Below, piece after piece: positions 5,271 to 5,858 of a DNA stretch of 5,858 nt. The DNA is from Candidatus Hydromicrobium americanum. GTDB taxonomy: Bacteria; Actinomycetota; Humimicrobiia; Humimicrobiales; Humimicrobiaceae. The stretch is taken from assembly GCA_002779205.1 (NCBI GenBank), contig PEXF01000010.1, positions 1 to 5,858 of the forward strand. Reading direction: 5' to 3'. The notes under the pieces were generated by a model. That model saw only the letters and a program-made list of their open reading frames with translations. It was not told where the DNA came from and searched no databases. A program made the position numbers and the translations under genes. Within the stretch, counting starts at the first letter, position 1. The number at the start of each line of letters is the position of its first letter.

Positions 5271-5858
5271 CTATATTTCACTCAATATCTCATCGGATAT
5301 TTCCAGGTTCGAATTTACATTCTGGACATCATCATGTTCATCCAATGCATTAATTAGTTTTAATGCTTTAACACTTTCCTCTTTTAATAATTTTATGGTA
5401 GATTTTGGTATAAGTCCTATTTCACTTGATTTTATTTCTATATTATTTTTTTCAAGAGCTTCCTTGACCTTTATAAATTCCGCAGGAGGAACTTTAATTT
5501 CATATGCATCATAATCTTCATCAATATCTTCTGCTCCAATATCAATCACATTAAGCATAAATTCTTCTTCATCCTTTATTTCACTTTTCTCAACTATTAT
5601 TACACCTTTCCTCTCAAACTGCCAGCTAACACTCCCGCTCTCACCAAGGGTTCCATTATATCTATTTAAAATGTTTCTTATGTCTGAAGCAGTCCTGTTC
5701 CTATTTTCAGTCATTACTTCAATTATTATAGCTATGCCTCCCGGGCCATATCCCTCATACAGGATGCTCTCATAATTCTCTCCTTCTATCTCGCCTGTTC
5801 CCTTTTTAATTGCTCTTTCTATATTGTTTTGGGGCATATTAAATTCCTTAGCCTTTGC
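5271..5858 (-). CDS. yebC: YebC/TACO1-family protein, 5' end outside the window
   Basis: Only the last 195 codons are visible. The frame runs off the right edge, with AKAKEFN before MPQNNIERAIKKGTGE, so the ATG at 5837 is internal, not the start. About 50 N-terminal residues of a roughly 240-250 residue family are missing, including the usual GHSKWANIKHRK opening. Family landmarks counted from that methionine are YEGYGPGGIAIIIE (27-40), TENRNRTASDIRNI (43-56), GTLGESGSVSWQFERKGVI (62-80), and near the end LINALDEHDDVQNVNSN (161-177). The family was long annotated as a transcriptional regulator. The mitochondrial member TACO1 activates translation, and bacterial members have been linked to translation of proline-rich stretches, so the role here is best left as expression factor. 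It sits upstream of ruvC, a very common neighbour. Confidence 0.96.
   Translation of the reverse strand, partial: AKAKEFNMPQNNIERAIKKGTGEIEGENYESILYEGYGPGGIAIIIEVMTENRNRTASDIRNILNRYNGTLGESGSVSWQFERKGVIIVEKSEIKDEEEFMLNVIDIGAEDIDEDYDAYEIKVPPAEFIKVKEALEKNNIEIKSSEIGLIPKSTIKLLKEESVKALKLINALDEHDDVQNVNSNLEISDEILSEI

Larger units (their letters stand above)
2052..5858 (-). other. yebC-ruvC-ruvA-ruvB-queA operon
   Basis: Five genes on one strand have gaps of 10, 15, 5 and 15 bp and no room for internal promoters, so one transcript is likely. The promoter is beyond the right edge. No convincing terminator is seen in the 97 bp between queA and the IS. The order is a widely conserved bacterial one, so this is ancestral core chromosome, unlike the IS-disrupted left part. 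Confidence 0.85.

Noticed and set aside
5254..5514. Plus-strand open frame opposite yebC.
   Set aside because: It is a shadow of the conserved yebC frame; the Ser/Phe/Ile-rich product has no family match I recognise.
1..5858. CRISPR array, tRNA or rRNA genes, riboswitch.
   Set aside because: No regularly spaced direct repeats, cloverleaf pattern, rRNA-like stretch or recognisable aptamer was found on reading both strands.

Overview
The window is AT-rich bacterial DNA. It joins a conserved housekeeping operon on the minus strand (about 2052-5858, running off the right edge) to a damaged accessory region (1 to about 1954). The gene order yebC-ruvC-ruvA-ruvB-queA is widespread in bacteria. Together with lysine-, isoleucine- and glutamate-rich proteins and short intergenic gaps, it suggests a low-GC bacterium such as a Firmicutes-like, Atribacterota-like or other anaerobic candidate lineage. 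The sequence alone does not fix the phylum.

Left part: positions 2-389 encode, on the plus strand, the front of the catalytic domain of an N6-adenine DNA methyltransferase of the Eco57I / type IIG / PglX-like kind. It is cut off exactly where an insertion sequence begins. The IS (390-1954, 1565 bp) has 29-bp terminal inverted repeats with 26 matches and carries a full-length ISAzo13-family DDE transposase on the minus strand (640-1899). Between that gene's stop codon and the left repeat lies a second, divergent ISAzo13-type transposase C-terminus (411-605). The element therefore looks like a chimera or a merger of two related elements. The rest of the methyltransferase does not resume on the right of the IS, so sequence was lost as well as interrupted.

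Right part: after a 97-bp intergenic stretch come, in transcription order from the right edge, yebC (5' end missing), ruvC, ruvA, ruvB and queA, separated by 10, 15, 5 and 15 bp. RuvA and RuvB form the branch-migration motor at Holliday junctions and RuvC cuts the junction. QueA makes epoxyqueuosine in tRNA. YebC belongs to the YebC/TACO1 family, which is linked to gene expression and translation. All look intact over the visible part, with their key catalytic motifs.

I do not see an undescribed multi-gene system here. The parts worth a second look are the chimeric IS, the methyltransferase remnant next to it, the transposase promoter built into the terminal repeat, and a few departures from family consensus in queA.
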